From JAPLJM01 sp963708515 (lineage in GTDB: Bacteria > Desulfobacterota > Syntrophia > Syntrophales > Fen-1087), in the NCBI GenBank assembly GCA_963708515.1, contig CAVPSX010000003.1, positions 1 through 31,195 on the forward strand: 31,195 bases of DNA, read 5' to 3'. A model generated the notes under the pieces. The model did no database searches. It worked only from the letters and a program-made list of their open reading frames with translations, and was not told the origin of the DNA. Shown piece by piece: positions 7,465 through 16,521 of this stretch. The first letter of the stretch is position 1, and the number at the start of each line of letters is the position of its first letter. Both the position numbers and the translations under genes were made by a program.

Positions 7465-8235
7465 CTATCTGCCGATGACATAGCGATAAGGATCAATCAC
7501 ATCCCGCAGGATATGGAGTTCTTCTGCCGTCGGCGGCTTGTTTTCCACTATCTTCTTGGCCTTGAGCAGTTCAAACCCGCAGTTGTCCTGCACATCCTTT
7601 TCAGAGTAGCCCGGATTGACGGCGATGATGCGCATGCGTTTGGATCCTTCCTCAAAATCCATCACGGCCATATTGGTGATGATTTTATAGGGACCCGCCC
7701 CGACAGGCAGACCCGATTTCGCGCGGGAATCGCCACCCGTAAGCCAGCCCGGCGTTGTGATATAGTTGATCTTTTCGGCAAAGCGCTTGGGATCCTGAGG
7801 CGTCATGACCATCATGCGCCAGCAGAACGAGGCAAAATCATTGGCACCGCCGCTTCCGGGGAAGCGGACCTTGGGTTTCTGATGGTCCGCGCCGATCCGC
7901 GTCGAATTCAAATTGCCGAACATGTCAATCTGGGCGCCGCCCAGGAAGGTATAATCGATCATCCCTCTGCAGGCGGTTTCCATGATCTCGCACATGCCGC
8001 TGGCCATGACGGCCTTCCAGGTTGTCCGGGAATCCCCAACGGAAATAGGCATTTCCGGAATGAGCGGCGCCGCGCCGCCGGCCTCAAACAAAATCACCAG
8101 ATTGGGGGAACCCGTTTTTTGCGCAAGCATTGCCGCGGCGCAGGGCGCCCCGGTCCCAACCCCCACGGAGGCGCCGTCTTCCAGCTCTCTCGCAGCGGTA
8201 CAAATCATCAATTCCATTGTATTATAATCAGCCAT
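7465..8235 (-). CDS. gctB: CoA-transferase subunit B, glutaconate CoA-transferase type
   Basis: The 256-residue protein is the beta subunit of a family I CoA-transferase. These enzymes move CoA between acyl-CoA and free acids through a glutamyl-CoA thioester. The likely catalytic Glu sits in VILFEAGGAAPLIPEMP near residue 49, matching the position of the GctB active Glu. GGAQIDMFGNLNSTRIG is a family motif. Length fits GctB (about 265). The start was set at the ATG after AGGAGGAGACACATACA; an upstream in-frame Met would read through the gctA end and is not used. The gene follows gctA by 19 bp and is the last of the operon. The real acid substrate cannot be told; glutaconate, 3-oxoacids or related acids are possible. 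Confidence 0.88.
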   Translation of the reverse strand: MADYNTMELMICTAARELEDGASVGVGTGAPCAAAMLAQKTGSPNLVILFEAGGAAPLIPEMPISVGDSRTTWKAVMASGMCEIMETACRGMIDYTFLGGAQIDMFGNLNSTRIGADHQKPKVRFPGSGGANDFASFCWRMMVMTPQDPKRFAEKINYITTPGWLTGGDSRAKSGLPVGAGPYKIITNMAVMDFEEGSKRMRIIAVNPGYSEKDVQDNCGFELLKAKKIVENKPPTAEELHILRDVIDPYRYVIGR

Positions 8236-8254
8236 TGTATGTGTCTCCTCCTTT

Positions 8255-9247
8255 CTAAGACCTCGCGCCGATAAACATCCATTCCTTCTGTCTGAGCATC
8301 TGCAGTTTGCGTAAGCCGCCGTTCTTCTCGATGTATTCAAAATGATCTTTGCAACTGTAAATGTTTTTCTCCAGGAATTTTTTGAATTCATCGGGATCCT
8401 GTTCGACCTTCATCCATTCGCGCAGATGCCCTTCGTCCGAGAAGTACTCTCCCAGCATGTTTCCGGGATAGCTTCCATAGGGCACTTCACAGACAGCATC
8501 AACGAGCCAGTAAGGAATCACGGTGTAGCTCGGATCTCTCCGGATTTCATCATTGGGGATCAGCCGCTCGCAGGTGATGATCAGCCGCTTGGAGGCCCTT
8601 GCCACATCGAAATCGGAGACGGTGATGCCCCGGACGCGGCAGTTCCCGTAAATGTCGGCTTCGTGAACGTGGATGGCGGAAACATCCGGAAAAATCGCCG
8701 GCATTGCCGCGTATTTGGTCCCCGTGAAGGGGCACTGGATGATTTTGGCGCCGCTGAACTTGAACGTATCCGTCCCCATGATGTTTCTGGAAGGATAAAA
8801 AGAAACGCCCGCGGCGGCGGCCTTGAAACGAACCGACAGCGAATAATTGGTCCACTCGCTGACATCCACCTTGCCGCTTTCCATGTACTTTCTGGCGTTG
8901 GCCGAAAGACCGCGCGCTTCGAGACCGACGATATACGCGACGTCCAGTTTGCTGAACACTTCCCCGGCACACAGGATCTGGAAATCGTGGGTCGAGGTGT
9001 GGCCTGCAAACCCCATGTTCTTCCTGCCCTGCCTGACAATTTCATGCGCGACGGCGGCTGGGATCCTGTTGGCGCCGAATCCACCCAAGGTCAGATAATC
9101 GCCGTCTTTGACGAATTTTTCGACCGCTTCCTTGACGGTCATGACCTTGCTTTCCAGCTTGCGATTCTTCTGCCGGAAAAAAGCTCTGGCCCTGTCCGCA
9201 TCCGGATCTGTAAAAATCTTGCCAATTCCCTGATCTAAAACGTCCAC
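8255..9247 (-). CDS. gctA: CoA-transferase subunit A, glutaconate CoA-transferase type
   Basis: The 330-residue alpha subunit partners with the gene just downstream. TLGGFGANRIPAAVAHEIVRQG (about 53-74) is the glycine-rich CoA-binding region; FKFSGAKIIQCPFTG and HVHEADIYGNCRVRG are typical of GctA. Length agrees with Acidaminococcus GctA (about 320). The start is GTG at 9247, with AGAAGGAGG nine bases before it. In anaerobes such pairs feed acids such as glutaconate or 2-hydroxyglutarate into CoA esters; a 2-hydroxyacyl-CoA dehydratase activase-like gene lies nearby at 10368-14705, but the dehydratase itself is not in this window. A promoter with a dyad lies upstream. Confidence 0.88.
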   Translation of the reverse strand: MDVLDQGIGKIFTDPDADRARAFFRQKNRKLESKVMTVKEAVEKFVKDGDYLTLGGFGANRIPAAVAHEIVRQGRKNMGFAGHTSTHDFQILCAGEVFSKLDVAYIVGLEARGLSANARKYMESGKVDVSEWTNYSLSVRFKAAAAGVSFYPSRNIMGTDTFKFSGAKIIQCPFTGTKYAAMPAIFPDVSAIHVHEADIYGNCRVRGITVSDFDVARASKRLIITCERLIPNDEIRRDPSYTVIPYWLVDAVCEVPYGSYPGNMLGEYFSDEGHLREWMKVEQDPDEFKKFLEKNIYSCKDHFEYIEKNGGLRKLQMLRQKEWMFIGARS

Positions 9248-9281
9248 TGAATGCTACCTCCTTCTCTTAGTTTTAACTGTC

Positions 9282-9297
9282 ACGGTCTGAAGACCGT
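9282..9297. repeat. Short inverted repeat in the gctA leader
   Basis: ACGGTCT and AGACCGT are separated by two bases, giving a near-perfect 16-bp palindrome 35 bp before the gctA start. It could be a dimeric regulator site or a small hairpin in the transcript; nothing decides between them. Confidence 0.5.
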
Positions 9298-9349
9298 TGT
9301 CGTCGATGCTTTCTTGCCGGGTAAACAGATCAGCCTGAAGGGTTATCCG

Positions 9350-9402
9350 GTGCTATCGTAAAAAAATTGGATCCTGATAGCACAGGTAACATAACGAGTC
9401 AA
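9350..9402 (-). promoter_or_regulatory. gctAB promoter with inverted-repeat operator
   Basis: On the minus strand TTGACT (9402-9397) is 17 bp from TATCAG (9379-9374), a fair sigma-70-type promoter. An 8-bp inverted repeat, GTGCTATC at 9350-9357 and GATAGCAC at 9376-9383, overlaps the -10 box with one arm; the other arm lies just after the expected transcription start. This is a suitable layout for repression. Confidence 0.55.
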
Positions 9403-9427
9403 TAAATATCGGTTAAATAAATACCAC

Positions 9428-9925
9428 TTATTTTCCTTGCTTTTCCGTCATGGCCTTTCTCAATTTTTCTCCGAGAACACCCAGGCCGGCCCCCGGAGCG
9501 TCCTTATCCGAATCATCCCGGAACACGAGGGTTGTCTCCCTGGCCGGCGCCGTCCCCTCTAAATAATCTCCCAGAACGCCTCGGCTATGGATGTCTTCAT
9601 GGCAATACACGCAGAGATTTTCCCAGTTGCTGCCGTCGGGCGGATTATTCCGATGATTGCCGTCCTTGTGGTGAACCGTGAGCAGTTGACGGTTCAATGC
9701 ATCAAATTCCCTGCTGCAACAAGCGCACACAAAGCCGTGAATGGCCAGTGACCTCTCCCGGTAATCCTCGCCGGGCGGTTTTTGCGATGCCTTCTTGAGT
9801 CCCCTGACGATATCTTCGGTGGTTTTCCCTGTTGGTGCGCCGCTATTGCTGACGTTGGCGGAAACCTTTCCCCATTTGCTGCCGAAGCTGACTTTCGCCA
9901 AAATCAATTCCTCCATGATACCCAT
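9428..9925 (-). CDS. HNH endonuclease domain protein (YajD-like)
   Basis: A protein of up to 165 residues with a zinc-bound HNH motif: CACC near 68-71, LTVHHKDGNHRNNP at about 82-95, and CVYCHEDIH near 107-115. The two Cys pairs hold Zn and the His-Asn-His residues form the betabetaalpha-metal nuclease site. Stand-alone HNH proteins of the YajD group are widespread and their substrate is unknown. The ATG at 9925 has no clear ribosome site, but GGAGG lies eight bases before an in-frame TTG at 9901, which would give MAKVSFGSKWGKV as the start. The C-terminal 50 residues are polar and outside the domain. Confidence 0.82.
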   Translation of the reverse strand: MGIMEELILAKVSFGSKWGKVSANVSNSGAPTGKTTEDIVRGLKKASQKPPGEDYRERSLAIHGFVCACCSREFDALNRQLLTVHHKDGNHRNNPPDGSNWENLCVYCHEDIHSRGVLGDYLEGTAPARETTLVFRDDSDKDAPGAGLGVLGEKLRKAMTEKQGK

Positions 9926-9985
9926 TAAAATGGCTTCGTCGCTTGCGAACCATTTATCGCAGGTTACGCAAGCTCTCCCTGTTCA

Positions 9986-10219
9986 TCACCCCGCACCCCG
10001 ATCTATGTCTTCCTGAGTATCCGCGCCTCTGGGAACGAAAATCCATAGAAGTACATAAAGAACAAGCCCGATTCCGTAGAACAGAAACAGAAAGGCAAAT
10101 AAAAACCGCCAGCACCAGGTGGGGACCGGGCTGTGTTCGCCCAGACCGCCGCAAACCCCGCCGACCCACTTATCATCCTTCGATTTTGTCAGTCTCTGTA
10201 ACCAGTTTTTCCCCTGCAT
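9986..10219 (-). CDS. PspC domain membrane protein
   Basis: A 77-residue protein carrying the PspC signature KWVGGVCGGLGEH (about 17-29), followed by one long hydrophobic segment ending in LLWIFVPRG. In enterobacteria PspC is an inner-membrane partner of the phage-shock response; small single-domain versions are common elsewhere and their role is not settled. The CGG-GE loop is intact, though the residues between it and the membrane segment (PVPTWCWR) are unusual. It lies between the HNH gene and the terminator of the activase operon and is probably transcribed separately. Confidence 0.85.
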   Translation of the reverse strand: MQGKNWLQRLTKSKDDKWVGGVCGGLGEHSPVPTWCWRFLFAFLFLFYGIGLVLYVLLWIFVPRGADTQEDIDRGAG

Positions 10220-10266
10220 ATGTTCGCCTCATCCGGATTTTAATGTTAGAGCTTTGCATAACGGGT

Positions 10267-10304
10267 GAAAAATGGCTTCGCGAGCGGCGGTGAAGCCATT
10301 TTTC
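10267..10304. terminator. Strong bidirectional hairpin terminator after the activase operon
   Basis: GAAAAATGGCTTC (10267-10279) pairs perfectly with GAAGCCATTTTTC (10292-10304), leaving a 12-base loop. The A run on one side and the T run on the other let it end transcription from either strand. It lies 64 bp past the stop of the large activase gene. Confidence 0.75.
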
Positions 10305-10367
10305 AAAGATATCCATGTTTCCAGGATAGCGCTTGCACGCTCAAGCGTCAAACAGGATAAGCATGGC

Positions 10368-13300
10368 TCAGCGCTTTTCCCCACCCTGGAGTTCGGCGTG
10401 CAACCGCTCCGCCTGCAGCAGGAAGGCTTCCAGTTTGGCGGTGATGATCTGGGGAAAGCGGTTCCCGTCGCTTTCAATGGCCAGGAAAGGCAGATCCTGT
10501 AACTTCTTTGAAAGTTCCGACAGTTTTCGGCTCCTGCCTCCGGCGTTCATCTTGCCTTCCACGTTCATCTCCCGGGCCAGAATGGATTCAGCCAGACGGT
10601 TGGGCATGCAACCGAAGGGTCCGATGGCGATGGCGCCGCAGCAATGATCAACGACTTCATGCAAGACAGCCCCGACGGTCAAAATCGCCTCGCCTGTAAG
10701 CCTGGGATTGATCAGATGGCGCGTGTGCTTCATGATCTGGTCGACGTTTTCCAGCCTGTCTCCGCATAGCTTCGACTTCGACAGGGCCTCGCGAAAGAGT
10801 TTTTCATGCCGTTTCATGTACCGGCTCCGTAAAAATAGCGAAACCCGGTCCATAATGGTTGCTTTGCCTTTCGCCACGCCTTCCTTGACGCACCAGTCCG
10901 TATAGTAGATCCATTCCAAAATCGCGGAAACCTTGGAGGCAAATCCGCGCCGGGCGAGTTCCTCCACGAGGTACTGCCTTGAGATCCCGTCATGACGCAC
11001 GAAAATCTCTCCCGCCAGGAGAATAACCGGCGTATCGGCGAGATCCCGCTTGACATCAATGGCGCCCAACCGATTTGCGATTTCTTCGAGCGCCATGGTT
11101 ATTTCCTTGAGTCCCTGCATCGTTTGCAGAATATGCAGCGCCTCCTCCCATTCCTTTTCAAACACCGTCATGGCCTCGGCGGGCGAGACGGCATTGGTGA
11201 TGAGGGTAGAGTAGATTTCTTCAAAGAGCGAAGCGACGATCGCGCCGTTCCACAGGGTCAAAGACAGGCGCTGGCCTCCGAAACCGCTGTAACTGTCTTC
11301 GGCCGTGGGAGAAAGCAGGGCGGCATTCGGGATTTGCAGCCGATTGATCAGATCGCTCAGAAAAATGGAATACTGTCCGTAGCGACATGGACCGGAAGCG
11401 GTGGGCATGAAGTAGATGAGCCTTTCGTCCCCGTCATGTTGCTGGTGAACGTATTTCAGAAAGCTGCCGGTGGTGATGATCAGGGGCAGACATTCCTTGC
11501 ATGAAGAGTGGCCCCGGCCAAGCTTCAAAACCTCGTCTTCGGCCGGCGGAAGGGCGGATGAACGGATTCCAAGGTTGCGGAAGCAAGCCGCCGCCGCCGC
11601 CGACAGGAAACGGCCCATGGACGGAATGACAACGTGAATGTTCGGGTCGGACAGGGACAACTCCTCGCCTGTTGAATCGATGTAAACGCCCAGGCCCTTC
11701 GTAACCCGGATCCGTGCGGATGTGAACGGTTTCGGGGAATGATCGATCTTTTTTTCCTTTTCCAACTCACGGTAACGCTTGATGATATCGATAAAGGCCT
11801 CGATCCGCGTCTCCAGGCCTGCATCGGCCACGTGGTTGTCAAGCTCCAGTGTCAAAGACGGCTTTTTGCCCATCATCTCCCGGAAATAACCGATGAGGAA
11901 GGAGTCGGGCCCGCAGGAGAAATTCGTAATATAGCAACCGAAGAGTTGCGGATGCTTTCTGACCTGTGCCGCGGCGCTCAAGATTCGCTGGCCGGCGGAC
12001 CAGTACATGTTATCCTTGGTGATCATTTCCACCGGCGGCAGGGCATTGAGGGGAATCACACGGATGCCACGGGAGGCCAACTTGTTCGGAATCCCCTTGT
12101 GGGCCTCGGAGACAAAAGCGTTGTAGGAACGGCCGACGATCACGACGGCGAAAGCCTCCGGATCGGACTCCACTTCCCGCAAGGTCTGCGCCCACATATC
12201 CCTTAATTCTTCGTGTATCTTCCCCTGCGCCTGGATGGCGTTTTCATAAGCCGATACGGTATTGCGTTTTTTTATGCCCAGTTTGCGCGCCGTGTCCATC
12301 AGACTTTTTCCGGCCACAGCATAACCGCCGGAAAAATCAATGACGGGATTCAGGATACGACTGCCTGCCTTGAGACGCTTGAACGCTTCATTGTTCTTGT
12401 AGGCGGCCGCCAGATAGTACGGCTCGCCCTGTGAAAGCGGGCAGGCAACGCCCACGGGAGCGCCATTTTCCACATAATCCCCCGTGATCTGGGGAAGGAA
12501 GAGGTAGTCTGGTTTTTTCTTCAGCAGATTTGAGAGATAGCCGTGAGCGAGTTCCGCAGGATAGCAGAATTCGGCGCTCTTCAAATCGATTCCCTCCCGC
12601 TCCGCAATATCCGGCAGGACAACCTCGAAGCCGAGCTTTTCAAAGAACGTCCGGTAGAGCGGGAAATAGGTGTTGGTAAAAAATGACTTGTTGATCCCGA
12701 TGGTCACCGCGTTGTTGGCCTGCGGCTTATCGTCCGGCGAAGTCATCGGAAAGATCATCCGTTCGTAGTGGGCAACGTGATTCAAGGCTTCCGCATCGAT
12801 CCTGATCTGGGCGCGCAGGTTGTACCAGCGGTTGCAGGCCCCGCCGAAAGGATAGGTCTTGCCGTTGATGCGGAGCCGTGCAATCTCGCAGCGCCGGTCG
12901 CATTTTTCCTTTCCGCCGTCGCAGATGAAAGGCGCGCCATATTCTATTTCTCGTTCCATCAAGTCCTTGAGGAAAAAACTCCCCTCCTGCAGCAAGCCCA
13001 GACTCTGCCTGTTTTTGACTTCCAGCGCGACGCCGAATGCGCCGATGAGCCCGGGGTCGGGTGGAACGATGATGCGCTTTCCGGTCAGTGCCGCCATGGC
13101 CAGAGGCACAGCCCGGTTGTAGCAGACGCCGCCCTGCATAAAGACCTTCTGTCCCATCGTCCGGTTGCCCTTGACGCGGTTGCTGTAGTTCATGCAGATC
13201 GAATAGACTAGCCCCGCCACGATGTCTTCCATGGATATTCCTTCGTGGAAAGCGTTCTTGATGTCGCTGCTGATGAAGGCCGCGCACTGGTCGTTGAAAT

Positions 13301-14705
13301 TGGGGGGATTGCTCCCCTTCAAGGCGATGGGCGCGATCTCTTCCATGCCGATATTCAGGGTTTCCAGGGCCGCTTCCTCGAGGAAGGAACCCGTTCCGGC
13401 GCTGCAGGCCTCGTTCATGGCATAGTCGGACGGCACGCCGTTCGTAATGTGCGTGTATTTGGCGTCCTGCCCGCCGATCTCGAAGATCGTGTCCACGTCC
13501 TTATCGAAATAGACGGCGCCGGTAGCATGGGCGATGATTTCATTGATGACCCCGTCCGTCATGGCATGGAAGCCGGCGATCTGACGCCCGGAACCCGTGA
13601 CGCCGAGCCCGACGATGGATACGCGATCGGCGATTTCGCCTAACTGTGTCAACAGGCTGCGGTAGCAGGACCTCGACGCACCGACCGGATCCCCGTTTGT
13701 CCGCAGATAATCGGAGGCAAGTATCAGATCGTCGTCAACCCTGACCAGAACGGCTTTGGTGGTTGTCGAGCCGACATCGAGGCCCAGGATGCAGCGATCT
13801 CCGTTCTTGGCTTTTCCCCTGGGGGCGGACTTGAAATCCACCATGGCCTGGGCATCTTTGAGCGGCGGCAGGTGGAAAAACGTATCCCGCTCCGGCTTGA
13901 ACAGCAACCGGAGATCGGGGACCGGCGCCGTATCGTTATCCAATGCCCACAGGGCGCATCCCAGCGCCTCGAAATACGGGGCCTCATCGGGAATCGTGAC
14001 CGTAGGAACTTCTTTCCTGAGGTGATCGATCATCACGGTGTTCAGGGCGCAGCCCCCGATGACCATGATATGGTTGCTTGATACTTTCTTGACGAGCTCC
14101 AGGATCTTCCCGGCCATCATAAGACAGAGTCCGGCTGTCACGCGTTCCTTGGGAACGCCTTTATTCGTGGCATGTGTGCAGTCACTCTTGCAGAAAACGC
14201 TGCAACGTCCCGATACCTTGTAGGGTTCCTCCGACCGCGCCAGACGAACGGCATCCTCCAGCCCGATTCCGATCCGCTTGATCTGCTGGAGGAAAAATTC
14301 GCCCGTGCCGGAAGCGCATTTATTCCCCGCATGGACAGTAGATATCCGGCCATCCCGGCCAAGGTGGTAGAGCATGAACGTCTCGCCGCCGGCGCTGACG
14401 ATAGCCTGAACCTGGGCCCCCTTGCCGTTGATATGCAGAAAAGCTTCTTCGACGGCCTTCGGTTCGGGAATGGATGTCAGGTTGACCAGATGCCTGAACT
14501 TTCTTCCGGTTACAGCGACACTGGCATATTCATGCAGAGGCAGGGTTGCAATCGTGCTTTCGAATAGTTGCTCAGGGTTGCCGTGATGAACTTTCAAAAA
14601 CGCATCCTCGATAGACACGCCGCCCCGATGATCCCTTTTCACAGTTACCATCGAGAGCGTCGAGGCCCCGATGCATATTCCTAACGACTTTATATGATTC
14701 GACAT
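10368..14705 (-). CDS. Two-module 2-hydroxyacyl-CoA dehydratase activase-like protein with DUF2229 and HgdB-like region
   Basis: The 1445-residue protein holds two ASKHA ATPase modules of the BadF/HgdC type. Module 1 (about 10-260) has GICIGAST, NKCASGTGEFF (C130) and GRCSVFCKSD (C168). Module 2 (about 306-565) has GLDVGSTTTKAV, FEIGGQDAKYTHI, EACSAGTGSF (C434) and NDQCAAFISSDIKNAF (C474). In HgdC each subunit gives two such Cys to one shared [4Fe-4S] cluster; here both pairs are in one chain. A DUF2229-type region (about 660-900, CYPAELAHGY) and an HgdB-like region follow, with SSCKECLPL, ASGPCRYGQY and FGCMPNRLAES as likely further cluster ligands. Family role: ATP-driven low-potential electron transfer to dehydratase-type or double-cubane proteins. 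It starts eight bases after the typA stop. The substrate is unknown. Confidence 0.85.
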   Translation of the reverse strand: MSNHIKSLGICIGASTLSMVTVKRDHRGGVSIEDAFLKVHHGNPEQLFESTIATLPLHEYASVAVTGRKFRHLVNLTSIPEPKAVEEAFLHINGKGAQVQAIVSAGGETFMLYHLGRDGRISTVHAGNKCASGTGEFFLQQIKRIGIGLEDAVRLARSEEPYKVSGRCSVFCKSDCTHATNKGVPKERVTAGLCLMMAGKILELVKKVSSNHIMVIGGCALNTVMIDHLRKEVPTVTIPDEAPYFEALGCALWALDNDTAPVPDLRLLFKPERDTFFHLPPLKDAQAMVDFKSAPRGKAKNGDRCILGLDVGSTTTKAVLVRVDDDLILASDYLRTNGDPVGASRSCYRSLLTQLGEIADRVSIVGLGVTGSGRQIAGFHAMTDGVINEIIAHATGAVYFDKDVDTIFEIGGQDAKYTHITNGVPSDYAMNEACSAGTGSFLEEAALETLNIGMEEIAPIALKGSNPPNFNDQCAAFISSDIKNAFHEGISMEDIVAGLVYSICMNYSNRVKGNRTMGQKVFMQGGVCYNRAVPLAMAALTGKRIIVPPDPGLIGAFGVALEVKNRQSLGLLQEGSFFLKDLMEREIEYGAPFICDGGKEKCDRRCEIARLRINGKTYPFGGACNRWYNLRAQIRIDAEALNHVAHYERMIFPMTSPDDKPQANNAVTIGINKSFFTNTYFPLYRTFFEKLGFEVVLPDIAEREGIDLKSAEFCYPAELAHGYLSNLLKKKPDYLFLPQITGDYVENGAPVGVACPLSQGEPYYLAAAYKNNEAFKRLKAGSRILNPVIDFSGGYAVAGKSLMDTARKLGIKKRNTVSAYENAIQAQGKIHEELRDMWAQTLREVESDPEAFAVVIVGRSYNAFVSEAHKGIPNKLASRGIRVIPLNALPPVEMITKDNMYWSAGQRILSAAAQVRKHPQLFGCYITNFSCGPDSFLIGYFREMMGKKPSLTLELDNHVADAGLETRIEAFIDIIKRYRELEKEKKIDHSPKPFTSARIRVTKGLGVYIDSTGEELSLSDPNIHVVIPSMGRFLSAAAAACFRNLGIRSSALPPAEDEVLKLGRGHSSCKECLPLIITTGSFLKYVHQQHDGDERLIYFMPTASGPCRYGQYSIFLSDLINRLQIPNAALLSPTAEDSYSGFGGQRLSLTLWNGAIVASLFEEIYSTLITNAVSPAEAMTVFEKEWEEALHILQTMQGLKEITMALEEIANRLGAIDVKRDLADTPVILLAGEIFVRHDGISRQYLVEELARRGFASKVSAILEWIYYTDWCVKEGVAKGKATIMDRVSLFLRSRYMKRHEKLFREALSKSKLCGDRLENVDQIMKHTRHLINPRLTGEAILTVGAVLHEVVDHCCGAIAIGPFGCMPNRLAESILAREMNVEGKMNAGGRSRKLSELSKKLQDLPFLAIESDGNRFPQIITAKLEAFLLQAERLHAELQGGEKR

Positions 14706-14713
14706 TTTGTTAA

Positions 14714-16519
14714 TTAACGCCTTTCCGTGCGCGTGTGAACCGCCAGATCGCGCTTGCGCAGGCGGATGCTTTGCGGCGTAATCTCCACCAGCTCGTCTTC
14801 CGCAATAAACTCGATTGACTGATCGAGGGACAGCAACCGCGGCGGCCGCAGGGAGACCGTCGCCTCGGCGGTCGAACTCCGGATATTCGTCAGCGCCTTT
14901 TCCTTGACAATGTTGACATTGAGGTCGCCCGTGCGGTTCCGCTCTCCGATGATCATGCCGCCATAGACCTCGGTTCCAACGTCAATGAATAGAATCCCGC
15001 GATCCACCATGGCCAGGCTTGCATACGCTGTTACCCGGCCGATGCGGTCCGACACCAGGGCGCCGCTGCTCCGCTGGGGAATGGGACCCGCCCAGGGCTC
15101 ATAGCCCGCGAAGAGGGTATTCATGACCCCGGCGCCCTTGGTATCCGTCATAAAATGACTGCGGAAGCCGATCAGACCGCGGGAAGGGATGATAAATTCC
15201 AGGTTTACCCGGCCGCTGCCCCGGTTGATCAGGTGGGTCATGCGTCCCTTCCGGGTTGCCAACTTTTCCGTCAGGATACCGACAAACGTCTCGGGAACAT
15301 CAATAAACAGGCTCTCCATGGGCTCCATCACCCGGCCGTTTTCCTCCCGTGTGATCGCCTGGGGACGGGAGACCATGCACTCATACCCTTCCCGGCGCAT
15401 GGTTTCGATGAGCACCGCCATCTGCAATTCCCCGCGACCGCAGATTTCAAAGGCATCCGTCCGCTCTAGGGGCCTGAACCGCAGGGCGACGTTCTTCAAT
15501 GTCTCCTTCTCCAGGCGGTCCCGCAGGTGGCGGGAGGTCAGATATTTTCCCTCCCTGCCGGCAAAGGGGCCGTTGTTGACATAAAAAATCATCGAAACGG
15601 TCGGCTCGTCCACCTGAATCCGCGGGAGGGCAAGAGGCCCCTCCAGGGCCGAGACGGTGTCGCCGATGCCTACCCCATCGACGCCGGCAAAAGCCACGAT
15701 GTCTCCGGCTTCGACACGCTCCACCGGCATGCGCTGAAGCCCGTGAAAGGTGTACAAAGCGGAAAAGCGGATCCCCGGGGTGTCTTTCCCGTCGCCGCAG
15801 AGGGTGTATCCCCGGTTCATCTCCAGCATACCGTTCATGAGCCGGCCGACGGCAAGCTGCCCTACATAGGGATCATAATCAAGATTGGTCGCCAGGAACT
15901 GCGGAGTCGCCCCATCGTCGCATTCCGGCCCGGGTATCCTGGTCAGAATCGTCTCAAACAGGGGCCGCAGATCGCGGGAATCGTCGCCGGGTTTCTTATG
16001 GGCCATGCCTGTTTTGGCGTTGGTGAACAGGACGGGAAACTCGATCTGGTCATCGCCGGCGTCAAGATCGATAAACAGATCGTAAACTTCGTTGATCACC
16101 TCGTCGATGCGGGCGTCGCCGCGGTCAATCTTGTTGATGACCAGAATGATGGGAAGCTTGTTGGCCAGGGCCTTCTTCAGGACAAAGCGCGTCTGTGGGA
16201 GCGGGCCCTCGCTGGCATCCACCAGCAGGATCGCCCCATCCACCATGTTCAGGCTTCGTTCCACTTCGCCGCCGAAATCGGCATGACCGGGCGTGTCGAC
16301 GATATTGATTTTCACATCCCGGTACCGGATGGCCGTATTCTTCGCCATAATGGTGATGCCACGCTCTTTTTCCAGATCCATGGAATCCATCACGCGGTCT
16401 TCCACGACCTGATGCGCCCGGAACGTGCCGGTCTGCTTGAGCATGGCGTCAACCAGGGTGGTCTTGCCGTGATCGACATGGGAGATAATCGCAATATTTC
16501 TGATATTTTGTTTTCGCAT
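14714..16519 (-). CDS. typA: TypA/BipA ribosome-associated translational GTPase
   Basis: The 601-residue protein has all G motifs of the EF-G-like GTPases: P-loop HVDHGKTT, switch region EKERGITI, DTPGHADFGGEV and NKIDRGDAR. It continues through the BipA-specific C-terminal domain (RGLIGFRSHFMTDTKGAG and LEFIIPSRG). Length matches E. coli BipA (607). BipA helps 50S assembly and growth under stress or cold. The start was chosen at MRKQNIRNIAIISHVDHGKTT; two more in-frame ATG codons sit directly before it, and the upstream reading to 16759 is antisense noise over the hydrolase end. The hydrolase stop overlaps the ATGATGATG start, so translation is probably coupled; no separate ribosome site is seen. 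Confidence 0.96.
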   Translation of the reverse strand: MRKQNIRNIAIISHVDHGKTTLVDAMLKQTGTFRAHQVVEDRVMDSMDLEKERGITIMAKNTAIRYRDVKINIVDTPGHADFGGEVERSLNMVDGAILLVDASEGPLPQTRFVLKKALANKLPIILVINKIDRGDARIDEVINEVYDLFIDLDAGDDQIEFPVLFTNAKTGMAHKKPGDDSRDLRPLFETILTRIPGPECDDGATPQFLATNLDYDPYVGQLAVGRLMNGMLEMNRGYTLCGDGKDTPGIRFSALYTFHGLQRMPVERVEAGDIVAFAGVDGVGIGDTVSALEGPLALPRIQVDEPTVSMIFYVNNGPFAGREGKYLTSRHLRDRLEKETLKNVALRFRPLERTDAFEICGRGELQMAVLIETMRREGYECMVSRPQAITREENGRVMEPMESLFIDVPETFVGILTEKLATRKGRMTHLINRGSGRVNLEFIIPSRGLIGFRSHFMTDTKGAGVMNTLFAGYEPWAGPIPQRSSGALVSDRIGRVTAYASLAMVDRGILFIDVGTEVYGGMIIGERNRTGDLNVNIVKEKALTNIRSSTAEATVSLRPPRLLSLDQSIEFIAEDELVEITPQSIRLRKRDLAVHTRTERR

Positions 16520-16521
16520 CA

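Noticed and set aside
7513..9238. Long plus-strand frames opposite gctAB
   Set aside because: They are shadows of two genes with clear CoA-transferase motifs, ribosome sites and terminator on the minus strand.
10257..10304. GCATAAC followed by a strong hairpin near the activase stop, considered as a third attC
   Set aside because: There is no GTTRRRY partner core box after the hairpin, the stem is perfect without one-sided bulges, and the A/T-flanked form suits a terminator.
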